DNA from: an uncultured Lachnospiraceae bacterium
GTDB lineage: Bacteria > Bacillota > Clostridia > Lachnospirales > Lachnospiraceae
Assembly: GCA_951800685.1 (NCBI GenBank)
Contig: CATOJY010000019.1
Location: 1 to 61,397 of the forward strand
Length of the DNA stretch: 61,397 bases
Reading direction: 5' to 3'
Part shown: positions 52,068-61,334 of the stretch, in pieces
Position numbering within the stretch: the first letter of the stretch is position 1
Layout: the number at the start of each line of letters is the position of its first letter
Notes under the pieces: model-generated
Told to the model about the DNA's origin: nothing
The model's database searches: none
Seen by the model: only the letters and a program-made list of their open reading frames with translations
Made by a program: the position numbers and the translations under genes

Positions 52068-55000
52068 CAGTCATCCAATTCCTTATCGATCAAATTAACA
52101 CTTACCAATGTTGACACACCTTTCTCCTGCATGGTAATACCATAGAGACGGTCTGCTTTCTCCATCGTGCCACGCCTGTGGGTGATCACGATAAACTGTG
52201 TATTCTTTGTCAGTTTATGCAGATATTTTGCAAATCTACCCACATTACTCTCATCCAACGCCGCCTCAATCTCGTCCAGAAGGCAGAATGGGGACGGCTT
52301 TAAATTCTGGATTGCAAACAACAAACAAATCGCCGTCAAAGACTTCTCCCCGCCTGACATCTGCATCATATTGACCAGTTTCTTTCCTGGAGGCTGCGCA
52401 ATAATACGGATACCTGCTTCCAGCACATCCTCTTCCTCAATGAGTTCAAGCGAGCCCTTACCACCACCAAACAGTTCCTTAAACACCTTATCGAACTCCC
52501 GGTTAATCTGTGCAAATTTCTCATTAAACTGCCTGCGCATAGAAGTATCCAGTTCTTCGATGATTCCAAGAAGCGTCTTCTCAGCCTCCACCAAATCATC
52601 ATGCTGTGTTTTTAGGAAAGTATAACGCTCCATCAGGTTCTTATAATCCTCGATCGCATTGACATTCACATCTCCCAGCTTGCGGATGGCATCTTTCAAG
52701 GCGGTGATTTCCTTCTTCATGGACGGTAAATCGTTCATTTCCTCATCTTTCAAAGATTCTGCATCGGAAAGCGTGATCTCATATTCATCCCACATATAAT
52801 TGATCTGGGATTCGATGGATTCCTCCATACGCTCTCTCTGGCTGTTTAGGCGGTACACTTCCTTATCCAGCGCTGCCATACGCTCAGACAGCTCTTCTCT
52901 TGTTGTAAAGAAATTCTTCTGCCTGCCGGAAAGCTCTTCCTTGAGCGCGATGTCTTCTTTTAATTTCGTCTCTGCATCCGTCTGTGCTGTGTAAGAAGAG
53001 GCAATCGTCTTCTCGATCTCCAGAATGCTCTCTTTCTTGCGTTCCACTTCCTCCTTCCCCATATGCAGACCTTCCTGCACCTCTGCCAATTCCGCTTTGT
53101 GCCGTGAAATCTCACTCTCCACACGTTCCAGATTCTGTTTCCTGAAATCTGCCGTCTGCCGCATCTTCTCAACTTCTACATCACGCTCAGACACTCTGCC
53201 CGACTGCTCAGATTCCTCCGCCCTCTTTCCTTCAAGCTGCTTCTGGAATTCCGTAATCTGGGACTCCACATTCTTCTCAAGCGTTTCTGACTCCTCCAGC
53301 TCTCTGGCGTTTTCATCCTTACTAACCTGAAGCTCCCTGATCTGCTGCTCGATCTCCTGCTGCTCGTTCTTGAGTTCGTCGAATCCTTCTTCGGTCTCAC
53401 TCCTCTTATCCCTGGCCTGGGCTACACTCATCCTTGCCGTATTCTGTTCTATGAATTTGCGCTGTAACTGTCCCTTGACATCCTCGATCTCTAAACGCAG
53501 CTTGTTTCTATTGCGCTTCGTCTCCTCAATATCATTTAACAGCTTGTCAATATCTACAACATATTGCTTGACTTTCTTGCTTAACTCCTCCATCTCCCGG
53601 CGTCTGCCTAAAAGATTAGAATTGTTCTTAAACGCACCACCACTGATTGCACCGCCAGGCACCAACAGTTCGCCTTCTAAAGTGACCATACGGATTCCGT
53701 AATCAAACTTTCTGGCAATCTTCACGGCATTGTCCACATTATCTACAACAACAATGCGCCCCAACATTGCTTTGGCTACATTCCGGTACTTTTTCTCCAC
53801 TTTTACCAACTCATCCGCCATACCAATGACACCCTTTTCTTTCAGTGCCTCCTGGTTCTTAAACTCCTGCGGATGGGTAATGCTGGTAAGCGGCAAAAAC
53901 GTTGCGCGGCCTGCTCTTGCTTTCTTCAAATGACTGATCATGCGCTTGGCAGTCTCTTCATCCTCCGTGACAATATTCTGGATATTGCCGCCCAGCGCCG
54001 TCTCGATAGCCGTTTCATACTTCGCCTCTGCCTGTATGATATCAGCGACAACGCCAATGATCCCTTTCTCCTGTCCTTTCCGCTCCATAACAGCCTTAAC
54101 GCTGCCACCATATCCCTCATAACGTTCTGTAAGGTTCGCCAGCGCTTCCAGTTTTGACTTCTGCTGGTGGTACAGCACCTGGGTATCCCTAAGTTTCTGA
54201 TCACGTCCCGCCAGTTCCTCCCGGTACAGGGACAACTTCTCTTCCATCGTCTCCTGTCTCTCTGAGAGTTCTTTTATTGCAACGCCAACTGCTTCAAATT
54301 CTTCCTCCAGCTTCTTGATCGTCTCCGTTTGTTCCGCCTCATCCGATTTCGCACGAAGCAGTCTTGAGTTCAATTCGGCTTTCCGAATATTGATCTGCTC
54401 CATCATGGTGTCATAACGCCCCATTCTGGATTTAATCGCCGCACGATTGTTCAATGCATCGATAATCGTATTCTTTCCACTTTCAATATGATTATTAAGT
54501 TCCTCTATCCTGCTCTGCGTTGCCTCCAGAAGTGCTCGCGCCTCTCTTCTTGCCTGCTCCAGCTCTTCTAATTTCTGATCCGTCTGCGTCTTTTCTGTAA
54601 GGATTCTCTCCTTCTCCTCCATACGTTCGTCAATCTGTCCGGTAATACTGCGGATTCGATTCTGTAAATGTTCTTCATTTCCTTCCGCAGAATGAATCTG
54701 TTCCTTCAGGACATTGATCTCACCTTCCAGCTTAGAACGCATCACTCCAGTATCTGTCAGGGTAGACCTGGCGGCTTCGATTTCCTCATCTAACAGCTCG
54801 ATCTTCCCCACAATCTGCTCATATTCTTCTTTGATACTCTCGTACTTTCTGCTCGTCTCTTCCAAATCACCGCTTGCGATTGCAAGCTTCCCATCCGTCT
54901 CAGCAAGCTGTTGTCTTACGCGCACATTTTCCAATAGAAATACATTAACATCCAGCGCTTTGAGTTCTTCCTTTTTCTTTAGATAGACTTTCGCTTTCTC

Positions 55001-55627
55001 AGACTGTTTTTCAAGGGGACCGATTTGGTGCTCCAGCTCCGACAGAATATCATTCACGCGGACAAGATTCTGTTTCTCATCCTCCAATTTCTTCTGCGCT
55101 GCATATTTTCTGCGCTTAAATTTCACAATACCGGCAGCTTCGTCGAAAAGTTCCCGCCTCTCCTCCGGTTTACCACTCAGGATCTTGTCGATCTGTCCCT
55201 GTCCGATAATAGAATACCCTTCCTTACCAATTCCGGTATCATAGAAAAGTTCATTGACATCTTTCAACCGGCAGATCGTGCCGTTGATCATATATTCACT
55301 TTCTCCCGACCGATACAGCCTTCTGGAAACCGTCACCTCGTCATAGTCAATGGCCAACTGGTGGTCCGCATTGTCCAAGGTTATTGCAACATAGGCATAC
55401 CCCAGTGGTTTACGCATCTCCGTGCCGGAAAAAATCACGTCCTGCATGGAAGCGCCCCGAAGCTGCTTGATCCTCTGTTCTCCCAGCACCCACCTGACGG
55501 CATCCGCCACATTGCTCTTTCCAGAACCATTAGGTCCTACGATTCCTGTGATGCCATTGTGAAACTTAAAATTTATTTTATTCGCAAAAGATTTAAATCC
55601 ATGCACTTCAATGCTTTTTAAATACAT
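52067..55627 (-). CDS. smc: chromosome segregation protein SMC
   Basis: SMC, 1186 residues, compacts and segregates chromosomes as an ATPase dimer with ScpA/ScpB. The N-terminal Walker A GIVGPNGSGKSNVADAV is near residue 30. Long coiled coils flank a hinge near residues 500-680 (KGIIGVVADIIQAEAKYETAIE ... GALGGNIQNIV). The C-terminal signature MSGGEKSLTAICLLFAI and Walker B FCLLDEIEAALDESN complete the ATPase. Length matches the family. It lies between rnc and ftsY. Confidence 0.97.
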   Translation of the reverse strand: MYLKSIEVHGFKSFANKINFKFHNGITGIVGPNGSGKSNVADAVRWVLGEQRIKQLRGASMQDVIFSGTEMRKPLGYAYVAITLDNADHQLAIDYDEVTVSRRLYRSGESEYMINGTICRLKDVNELFYDTGIGKEGYSIIGQGQIDKILSGKPEERRELFDEAAGIVKFKRRKYAAQKKLEDEKQNLVRVNDILSELEHQIGPLEKQSEKAKVYLKKKEELKALDVNVFLLENVRVRQQLAETDGKLAIASGDLEETSRKYESIKEEYEQIVGKIELLDEEIEAARSTLTDTGVMRSKLEGEINVLKEQIHSAEGNEEHLQNRIRSITGQIDERMEEKERILTEKTQTDQKLEELEQARREARALLEATQSRIEELNNHIESGKNTIIDALNNRAAIKSRMGRYDTMMEQINIRKAELNSRLLRAKSDEAEQTETIKKLEEEFEAVGVAIKELSERQETMEEKLSLYREELAGRDQKLRDTQVLYHQQKSKLEALANLTERYEGYGGSVKAVMERKGQEKGIIGVVADIIQAEAKYETAIETALGGNIQNIVTEDEETAKRMISHLKKARAGRATFLPLTSITHPQEFKNQEALKEKGVIGMADELVKVEKKYRNVAKAMLGRIVVVDNVDNAVKIARKFDYGIRMVTLEGELLVPGGAISGGAFKNNSNLLGRRREMEELSKKVKQYVVDIDKLLNDIEETKRNRNKLRLEIEDVKGQLQRKFIEQNTARMSVAQARDKRSETEEGFDELKNEQQEIEQQIRELQVSKDENARELEESETLEKNVESQITEFQKQLEGKRAEESEQSGRVSERDVEVEKMRQTADFRKQNLERVESEISRHKAELAEVQEGLHMGKEEVERKKESILEIEKTIASSYTAQTDAETKLKEDIALKEELSGRQKNFFTTREELSERMAALDKEVYRLNSQRERMEESIESQINYMWDEYEITLSDAESLKDEEMNDLPSMKKEITALKDAIRKLGDVNVNAIEDYKNLMERYTFLKTQHDDLVEAEKTLLGIIEELDTSMRRQFNEKFAQINREFDKVFKELFGGGKGSLELIEEEDVLEAGIRIIAQPPGKKLVNMMQMSGGEKSLTAICLLFAIQNLKPSPFCLLDEIEAALDESNVGRFAKYLHKLTKNTQFIVITHRRGTMEKADRLYGITMQEKGVSTLVSVNLIDKELDD

Positions 55628-55684
55628 AGGTACCTCAATTTATCCTTTTCTTCCTATCAGCTCTGCCTTCGGCCGCTCTTTTAT

Positions 55685-56383
55685 TTATTTCTCCGTGATC
55701 TTCTTGCGTCGGAGAAGCGCCTCATAGGCCGCGTGCTGCTCCGCCGCTTTCTTGGAATGCCCGCTGCCACATCCGGCTCTTCGCTCGTCCACCATTACTT
55801 CCACGACGAAATTCTTATCATGCTCCGGCCCTTCCTCACGAATCAATTCATAGCGTAGACTACCGCCGCTTTCCCGTTGGATTTCTTCCTGCAGGATCGT
55901 CTTTGCATCGTAGAAAAGCTGCTTATGCTCTAAATCTGACAAAATAAACCTTCCAATAAACTCCTTCGCTTCATCAATACCACTATCTAAATAGACCGCA
56001 CCAATCACGGCTTCCATCACATCAGATATGATAGAATCCCTTTTTCTTCCACCAGTAGCCTCTTCTCCCTTACCCAACAGAATAAACTGCTCCAGTCCGA
56101 CCAGTTTTGCGCAGAACGCCAACGCAGGTGCACAAACGACTGAAGATCTGAATTTCGTCATTTCTCCCTCCGGCATCTTCGGATTGTTTCGAAAAATAAA
56201 GTCACTGCTTACCAATTCTAAGACCGCGTCTCCAAGAAACTCCAATCGTTCATAATCCGGGAATCTGTTGATCTTCTGCTCGTTAGAATAAGAACTGTGC
56301 GTCAATGCCTGCCGCAGCAGCGTTTTGTCCTGAAAACAGTATCCAATCTTCTCCTCTAGTTGTCTCAGCCTTTCCTCCAACAT
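55685..56383 (-). CDS. rnc: ribonuclease III
   Basis: RNase III, 232 residues, cuts double-stranded RNA in rRNA maturation and mRNA decay. The signature LEFLGDAVLELV is near residue 45, with a second acidic site at DVMEAVIGAVYLDSG near 120. A C-terminal double-stranded RNA-binding domain (about 160-228) ends in KKAAEQHAAYEALLR. It follows acpP by about 50 bases. Confidence 0.96.
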   Translation of the reverse strand: MLEERLRQLEEKIGYCFQDKTLLRQALTHSSYSNEQKINRFPDYERLEFLGDAVLELVSSDFIFRNNPKMPEGEMTKFRSSVVCAPALAFCAKLVGLEQFILLGKGEEATGGRKRDSIISDVMEAVIGAVYLDSGIDEAKEFIGRFILSDLEHKQLFYDAKTILQEEIQRESGGSLRYELIREEGPEHDKNFVVEVMVDERRAGCGSGHSKKAAEQHAAYEALLRRKKITEK

Positions 56384-56402
56384 GATTCTCCTCCCAACAT
56401 TG

Positions 56403-56430
56403 AAAAAGCCCTTTCATTTCAAAAGGGCTT
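56403..56430 (-). terminator. hairpin between acpP and rnc
   Basis: A 9-bp stem, AAGCCCTTT with AAAGGGCTT on minus-strand RNA, is followed by a short U-run. It probably lowers read-through from the abundant acpP transcript into rnc. Confidence 0.65.
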
Positions 56431-56434
56431 CCCG

Positions 56435-56662
56435 CTAAATAGAATGTCTGATCAACGCAACTGCTTCTCCTACTGTCGAAATCTGTTGTACCGCTTCAGC
56501 CGGAATTTCAATTCCGAACGCCTCCTCGATCTTCATAACGATCTGATAGACATCTAGCGAATCTGCTCCCAGATCTTCTGTAAAAGTTGCCTCTTCCGTA
56601 ACCTCGTTAGGGTCCACATTCAACACATCCGCTATCGCTTCTTTTAACTTCTCAAATTCCAT
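56435..56662 (-). CDS. acpP: acyl carrier protein
   Basis: ACP, 75 residues, carries growing fatty acyl chains on a phosphopantetheine arm. The attachment serine is in [17 protein letters not shown] near residue 36. The protein is acidic as usual. It follows plsX and precedes rnc, the common Firmicutes order. Confidence 0.97.
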   Translation of the reverse strand: MEFEKLKEAIADVLNVDPNEVTEEATFTEDLGADSLDVYQIVMKIEEAFGIEIPAEAVQQISTVGEAVALIRHSI

Positions 56663-56727
56663 GATGGCTGCTTACCCCTTTCGCCTTCTCTGTCGTTTCT
56701 CATATCTTTACTCTTTCCGGTTATCGA

Positions 56728-57735
56728 CTACTCAGATGCTAACATCTGCCTGATCTTCTCACTGATCTCTTGTTCGGTAAAAGTGATACACTGTAAAATA
56801 GAATTCTTGATTTCTATTGACTTGGAACTGCCGTGAGTCTTTACGACCAGTCCCTTTAATCCAAGCATTGGCGCACCGCCATATTGTTCCAGATCAAAAG
56901 CTTTCAGCGTCTGCTTTAACGCGGGTTTCACAAGAAGCGCGCCAATCTTGCTCCGCAAGCTGGTCATCATACCCTCTTTCACCTTGGAGATCAGCGTTGC
57001 GCCCACACCTTCATAAGTTTTCAGAATAACATTGCCAACAAATGCCTCGCACACGATCACATCAGCAGCTCCCGCCGGAATGTCACGCGCTTCTACGCTG
57101 CCGATAAAATTGATATCTGGACAGTTCTTAAGCAGCGGAAAGGTTTCCTTGACCAGTGCATTCCCTTTCTCTTCCTCCGCACCAATGTTGACGATTCCCA
57201 CTTTCGGATTCTTGATACCCATAACGTTCTCCATATAAATGGAACCCATCTTGGCAAACTGTACCAAATGAGACGGTCTCGCATCCACATTCGCACCACA
57301 GTCGATCAGAAGAGAACAACCCGTGGCCGTTGGAATAAGCGGTGCAAGCGGCGGCCTCTCAACTCCCTTGATCCTGCCTACAATTACTTGGCCTCCTACC
57401 AGTGTGGCGCCAGTACTGCCTGCAGATACAAAGGCGTCACAAGTTCCATCCTTTACTAAATTCAAAGCCTTGACAATGGAAGAATCCTTCTTCTTGCGAA
57501 TCGCTATGACAGGTGGCTCTGCCGTCTCTATAATCTCCGACGCGGGAACAATCTCGATCTGCTCCTTCGGATAGGTATAGGCAGACAGTTCCTTTTCCAC
57601 TCTCTCCTTGATCCCTACCAGATAAACCTTAACCTTATCACTCCCGTTTACTGCTTCTACCGCACCCTTCACAACCTCCCGCGGAGCATTATCACCGCCC
57701 ATTGCGTCTACCGCAACCTTTACATACTCACTCAT
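56728..57735 (-). CDS. plsX: phosphate acyltransferase PlsX
   Basis: PlsX, 335 residues, makes acyl-phosphate from acyl-ACP for PlsY. It starts near KVAVDAMGGDNAPREVVKGA, with SAGSTGATLVGGQVIVGRI near residue 100 and FIGSVEARDIPAGAADVIVCEAFVGNVILK near 215, all family features. Several in-frame starts lie upstream (57747, 57780), but the region before KVAVDAMGG is not conserved; 57735 is a best guess. Its substrate source AcpP is encoded next. Confidence 0.93.
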   Translation of the reverse strand: MSEYVKVAVDAMGGDNAPREVVKGAVEAVNGSDKVKVYLVGIKERVEKELSAYTYPKEQIEIVPASEIIETAEPPVIAIRKKKDSSIVKALNLVKDGTCDAFVSAGSTGATLVGGQVIVGRIKGVERPPLAPLIPTATGCSLLIDCGANVDARPSHLVQFAKMGSIYMENVMGIKNPKVGIVNIGAEEEKGNALVKETFPLLKNCPDINFIGSVEARDIPAGAADVIVCEAFVGNVILKTYEGVGATLISKVKEGMMTSLRSKIGALLVKPALKQTLKAFDLEQYGGAPMLGLKGLVVKTHGSSKSIEIKNSILQCITFTEQEISEKIRQMLASE

Positions 57736-57960
57736 ATCGCTATCCATGCCTTTCTCACAGCCTGCAAATCTACATGCCATAACATGATCTGTTCAGGCAC
57801 GGTGATCCTACGTCTTCTGCGACCCGTATCCACCTGTACCTTCTATCTCTTGCTCTCTTCTCTATCTAAATCTGTCAGATTCACGCCCGCCATATTCAGG
57901 AAACTAAAACCAGTATATCATAAGCAAAAACCAAAGTCCACGATAAAAGACATACGGCTA

Positions 57961-58006
57961 AAATAAAGAAATCAAGGAACCCTTAAAAATGAGATCCCTT
58001 GATTTC
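57961..58006 (-). terminator. hairpin after rpmF
   Basis: GAAATCAAGG pairs with CCTTGATTTC (57968-57977 and 57997-58006) and is followed by a U-rich TTTATTT. It may attenuate between rpmF and plsX. Confidence 0.65.
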
Positions 58007-58027
58007 TCTATATTTCCTGCATTAATA

Positions 58028-58207
58028 TTAATCAACCGCAATAATTTCTTTTTTGTTGTATGTGCCACACTTCTTACATACTCTGTGGGGTACCATAAGA
58101 GCACCGCATTTGCTGCACTTTACTAATGTAGGGGCAGTCATCTTCCAGTTAGCTCTTCTCCTATCTCTTCTACCCTTAGAAGATTTGTTCTTAGGACAAA
58201 TAGACAT
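58028..58207 (-). CDS. rpmF: 50S ribosomal protein L32
   Basis: L32, 59 residues. It begins MSICPKNKSSKGRRDRRRAN and has two CxxC pairs, CSKCG and CKKCG near residues 31-48, forming the zinc ribbon variant. The gene is too short for many callers but is unmistakable. It follows yceD by a few bases and precedes plsX, the near-universal order. Confidence 0.96.
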   Translation of the reverse strand: MSICPKNKSSKGRRDRRRANWKMTAPTLVKCSKCGALMVPHRVCKKCGTYNKKEIIAVD

Positions 58208-58211
58208 CGTC

Positions 58212-58736
58212 TCACACCTCCTTACTCCCGTTAAAGATATCTTTTATTACTGCCATCCTGGGATCAGGAACAAAAGTGTCACAATCACATGTTCCCGTAT
58301 TCAGATCCTGTCCGCACTGACGGCAGATACCGCGGCAGTCCGGTCTGCACAGAACCCTCATAGGCCAGTTGATCACTATTTCACTGTATAGCAGTCCTTC
58401 CACATCCATCTGATACCCATTCATATACTCCTGATCCTCACTGTCATCAGATGAAATACTCCTGTCCGGTGAAAACACTGTTCTGTCAAGGGAAAGCCTC
58501 AATGTCTCCTCCACATCCCTAAGACACCTGCCACAATGCATAGAGAATGTTACCTCTCCTCCACCTGTAATTTGTGCCTTACCGTGCTCAACATTGGTAA
58601 ACGTTATAAGAAACGGTGTCTTCCTGATCACAGGATACGTCTCCTTGCCGATCACAACCTCTTCTATTTCAGGTTCTATCTGCATCGTGACTGTCTTGTC
58701 TTCACCATGTAACACATCAGTTAAATTCACGAACAT
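58212..58736 (-). CDS. YceD-family protein (DUF177)
   Basis: A 174-residue protein always found next to rpmF. Its C-terminal zinc-like cluster CRPDCRGICRQCGQDLNTGTC and the middle CGRCLRDVEETL motif are family hallmarks. In plants and bacteria it is linked to 23S rRNA accumulation. The start is three bases after a purine-rich site. It is part of the yceD-rpmF-plsX unit. Confidence 0.92.
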   Translation of the reverse strand: MFVNLTDVLHGEDKTVTMQIEPEIEEVVIGKETYPVIRKTPFLITFTNVEHGKAQITGGGEVTFSMHCGRCLRDVEETLRLSLDRTVFSPDRSISSDDSEDQEYMNGYQMDVEGLLYSEIVINWPMRVLCRPDCRGICRQCGQDLNTGTCDCDTFVPDPRMAVIKDIFNGSKEV

Positions 58737-58799
58737 AGTTGACTCCTATCCACACTCAAACCATTATACCTAGGTGGTCATAGTTTGTCAATAATAAAT

Positions 58800-59801
58800 T
58801 TATGCCAGTTGTGCCTGTACCGCTGTGAGCGCTACCACGCCCACGATATCCTGCCAGGAACAGCCTCTGGAAAGATCATTTACCGGTTTTGCAATCCCCT
58901 GCAGCATAGGGCCGTAAGCTTCCGCCTTACCCAGACGCTGTACCAGTTTGTAACCGATATTGCCACAGTCTAAATTCGGGAAGATCAGGACATTTGCTTT
59001 ACCAGCCACCTCACTGCCCGGCGCTTTAGACTTCGCCACCTGAGGTACCAATGCTGCGTCTGACTGCAGCTCTCCATCAATACATAGATGCGGATACTGC
59101 TCGTGTGCGATCCTGGTAGCCTCCACCATCTTATCTACCAATGGATGCTTCGCACTTCCCTTAGTAGAATGGGAAAGCATAGCGATGATCGGTTTCGCTC
59201 CCACAAGACTCTTAAAGCTCTTAGCAGAACTGTCCGCGATCGCTGCCAGCTCCTCCGCTGTAGGGTCCTGGTTCAACCCACAATCCGCAAACAGGAACGT
59301 ACCTTTTTCTCCGAAAGTACAGTCCGGCACATCCAGAATAAAAAACCCGGACACAAGCTTGACGCCTGGAGCCGTCTTAAGAATTTGCAGCGCCGGCCTA
59401 AGGGTATCTGCCGTCGCATGACAAGCGCCAGCCACCATGCCATCCGCATCGTTCGCCTTGACCATGACAACGCCAAATGTCAGATAATCGCTTAAGAGGA
59501 TCTCCCTCGCCTTCTCAGGCGTCATTCCTTTATTCTTTCTTGTCTCATACAAGATGTTAGCATATCCATCCAGTTTGTCTGATTTCTCTGGATCCACAAT
59601 CGTAACACCGTCAAGCTCTACCTCCAGCCAGCCTGCACCATCCATAATCTTTTCCTCATTACCGATCATGATGATATTAGCAATCTCCTCTTTCAGGATA
59701 TTTGCCGCCGCAATCAACGTCCTTTTATCATTGGTCTCTGGCAGTACGATCGTCTTTTTATCACTCCGCGCTTTTTCTTTCATTAAATCAATATAAGACA
59801 T
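58800..59801 (-). CDS. pta: phosphate acetyltransferase
   Basis: Pta, 333 residues, interconverts acetyl-CoA and acetyl phosphate, the first step of acetate production with ATP gain. The N-terminal DLMKEKARSDKKTIVLPET and the C-terminal NVLIFPNLDCGNIGYKLVQRLGKAEAYGPMLQG region are typical of the short Pta form. A good ribosome site AAGGAGG precedes it. Usually ackA follows; here the next gene is yceD and no ackA is present. It diverges from tmcAL. Confidence 0.95.
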   Translation of the reverse strand: MSYIDLMKEKARSDKKTIVLPETNDKRTLIAAANILKEEIANIIMIGNEEKIMDGAGWLEVELDGVTIVDPEKSDKLDGYANILYETRKNKGMTPEKAREILLSDYLTFGVVMVKANDADGMVAGACHATADTLRPALQILKTAPGVKLVSGFFILDVPDCTFGEKGTFLFADCGLNQDPTAEELAAIADSSAKSFKSLVGAKPIIAMLSHSTKGSAKHPLVDKMVEATRIAHEQYPHLCIDGELQSDAALVPQVAKSKAPGSEVAGKANVLIFPNLDCGNIGYKLVQRLGKAEAYGPMLQGIAKPVNDLSRGCSWQDIVGVVALTAVQAQLA

Positions 59802-59840
59802 AATATCCCTCCTTGTATACCCTTTCCTCCGTTAGTCATA

Positions 59841-59869
59841 ATTATACAAAAATAACTACATGTATACAA
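59841..59869 (-). promoter_or_regulatory. promoter of pta and downstream genes
   Basis: TTGTAT (complement of 59864-59869) and a perfect TATAAT (complement of 59841-59846) are separated by 17 bases. The -35 box is weak. Confidence 0.6.
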
Positions 59870-60027
59870 GATACAATCTTCTGTTTTTCCATCATCCCGT
59901 CAGCAAATTTATAATGCCTTTTAGCAGAAACAGCGTGCAAAATGTTTTATTTATGTTAAACTATAAGAAACAACTAATTACCAGGGAAACTCACAGAACT
60001 ACTTTTCGGAAGTAAGGGGGGACGACT

Positions 60028-61269
60028 ATGAAGACAGTAGGTATTATCGCTGAATACAATCCATTCCACAATGGACATGCTTATCAGATCGCCAAAGCAA
60101 AAGAAATGACCGGGGCAGACTACTGCATCATCGCCATGTGTGGAGATTTCGTACAGCGCGGCGCACCTGCTCTGGCAGATAAATATGTCAGAACAGAAGC
60201 GGCCCTCCGAAACGGCGCAGATCTGGTTCTGGAGCTGCCTGCTTACTATGCGCTCGGAAGTGCGGAATATTTCGCTTCTGGAGCCGTAGCCCTGCTAGAT
60301 AGACTGGGGATCACCGATTCCCTCTGTTTTGGCAGCGAGTGCGGGGATATCTCACTTCTATCAGAATTTGCCAAACGGCTGATGTCCGAAGACGATGTAT
60401 TTAAAGGCGTACTCGACAGATACCTGCGTATGGGCCACACTTATCCGACTGCGAGAAATGCGGCGCTTCATGCCAGCGCACCGCATCTGACCCCTCATAT
60501 GCACATACTGGCAACCGCAAATAACATTCTTGGTATCGAATACTGCAAAGCACTTTCCAGAAGAAACAGCAGCATCAAACCCTATACAACCCATAGAGCT
60601 GGAAGCGCTTATCATGACGCCAGTCTGCTAAATACTTACTGTTCCGCTCTGGCCATAAGAGAGGCGATCGATACAGCTGGTGATCTCACTGAAGTAAAGA
60701 ATCTGATGCCTCCTATTGCATATGAGCTGCTGGCAGCACAGTTCGGCAGATCCTGTCCTGTCCATACCAATGATTTCTCCCTGCCTCTGCATTATCAGCT
60801 CTTGTCGGAGCACTCTGCAGGCTACACACAGCACCCTGATATCGATCAGGATCTGTCAGACCGCATCACGAATCTGCTTCCCGCTTATCGTAATTTTACA
60901 GATTTCTGTGAGAAGTTAAAGACCAAAAACCGGACTTATACCCGCATCGCCAGAAGTTTGATGCATATTCTTCTTAGGATTGACCGGAAAGATTTGCTCA
61001 CCTTCCAGGCAGAAGACTATGTCTATTATGCACGCGTACTCGGTTTTCGTCAGGACGCAACACCGCTTCTGACTGCAATCAAAGCCCACAGCAGCATACC
61101 GCTTCTGACAAGATTGTCCGACGCAAATGACCTGCTGTCAGAGAACGGCCATAAAATGCTGGAGAAAGATATTTATGTGAGCCAGATCTACCAGAGTCTG
61201 GTTCGGAATAAATTTCCCTACACCCCTTACGACGGCAATGAATATACCAGACAAATTCTTAAAGTTTAA
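60028..61269 (+). CDS. tmcAL: tRNA-Met cytidine acetate ligase TmcAL (YlbM)
   Basis: TmcAL, 413 residues, makes N4-acetylcytidine at the wobble base of elongator tRNA-Met from acetate and ATP. The nucleotidyltransferase motif AEYNPFHNGHAYQI at residues 8-21 has the HxGH signature, with MCGDFVQRGAPALADKYVRTE near 38. The alpha-helical C-terminal region is typical. A strong GGGGGG-type ribosome site precedes the ATG. It is next to pta, the usual clostridial neighbour, and acetate links the two. Confidence 0.93.
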   Translation: MKTVGIIAEYNPFHNGHAYQIAKAKEMTGADYCIIAMCGDFVQRGAPALADKYVRTEAALRNGADLVLELPAYYALGSAEYFASGAVALLDRLGITDSLCFGSECGDISLLSEFAKRLMSEDDVFKGVLDRYLRMGHTYPTARNAALHASAPHLTPHMHILATANNILGIEYCKALSRRNSSIKPYTTHRAGSAYHDASLLNTYCSALAIREAIDTAGDLTEVKNLMPPIAYELLAAQFGRSCPVHTNDFSLPLHYQLLSEHSAGYTQHPDIDQDLSDRITNLLPAYRNFTDFCEKLKTKNRTYTRIARSLMHILLRIDRKDLLTFQAEDYVYYARVLGFRQDATPLLTAIKAHSSIPLLTRLSDANDLLSENGHKMLEKDIYVSQIYQSLVRNKFPYTPYDGNEYTRQILKV

Positions 61270-61276
61270 GTAAAAA

Positions 61277-61334
61277 ATAGGCTTCGCCTATTCAACTCCC
61301 CTGCCCCTCAATCTTGAGGGGTGGGGTTTTCTTT
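61277..61334. terminator. tandem hairpins after tmcAL
   Basis: A first hairpin TAGGC-TTC-GCCTA follows tmcAL. A second, CCCCTCAA with TTGAGGGG, is followed by TGGGGTTTTCTTTT, giving a plus-strand U-run and terminating tmcAL. The opposite gene's stop codon lies in its stem. Confidence 0.8.
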
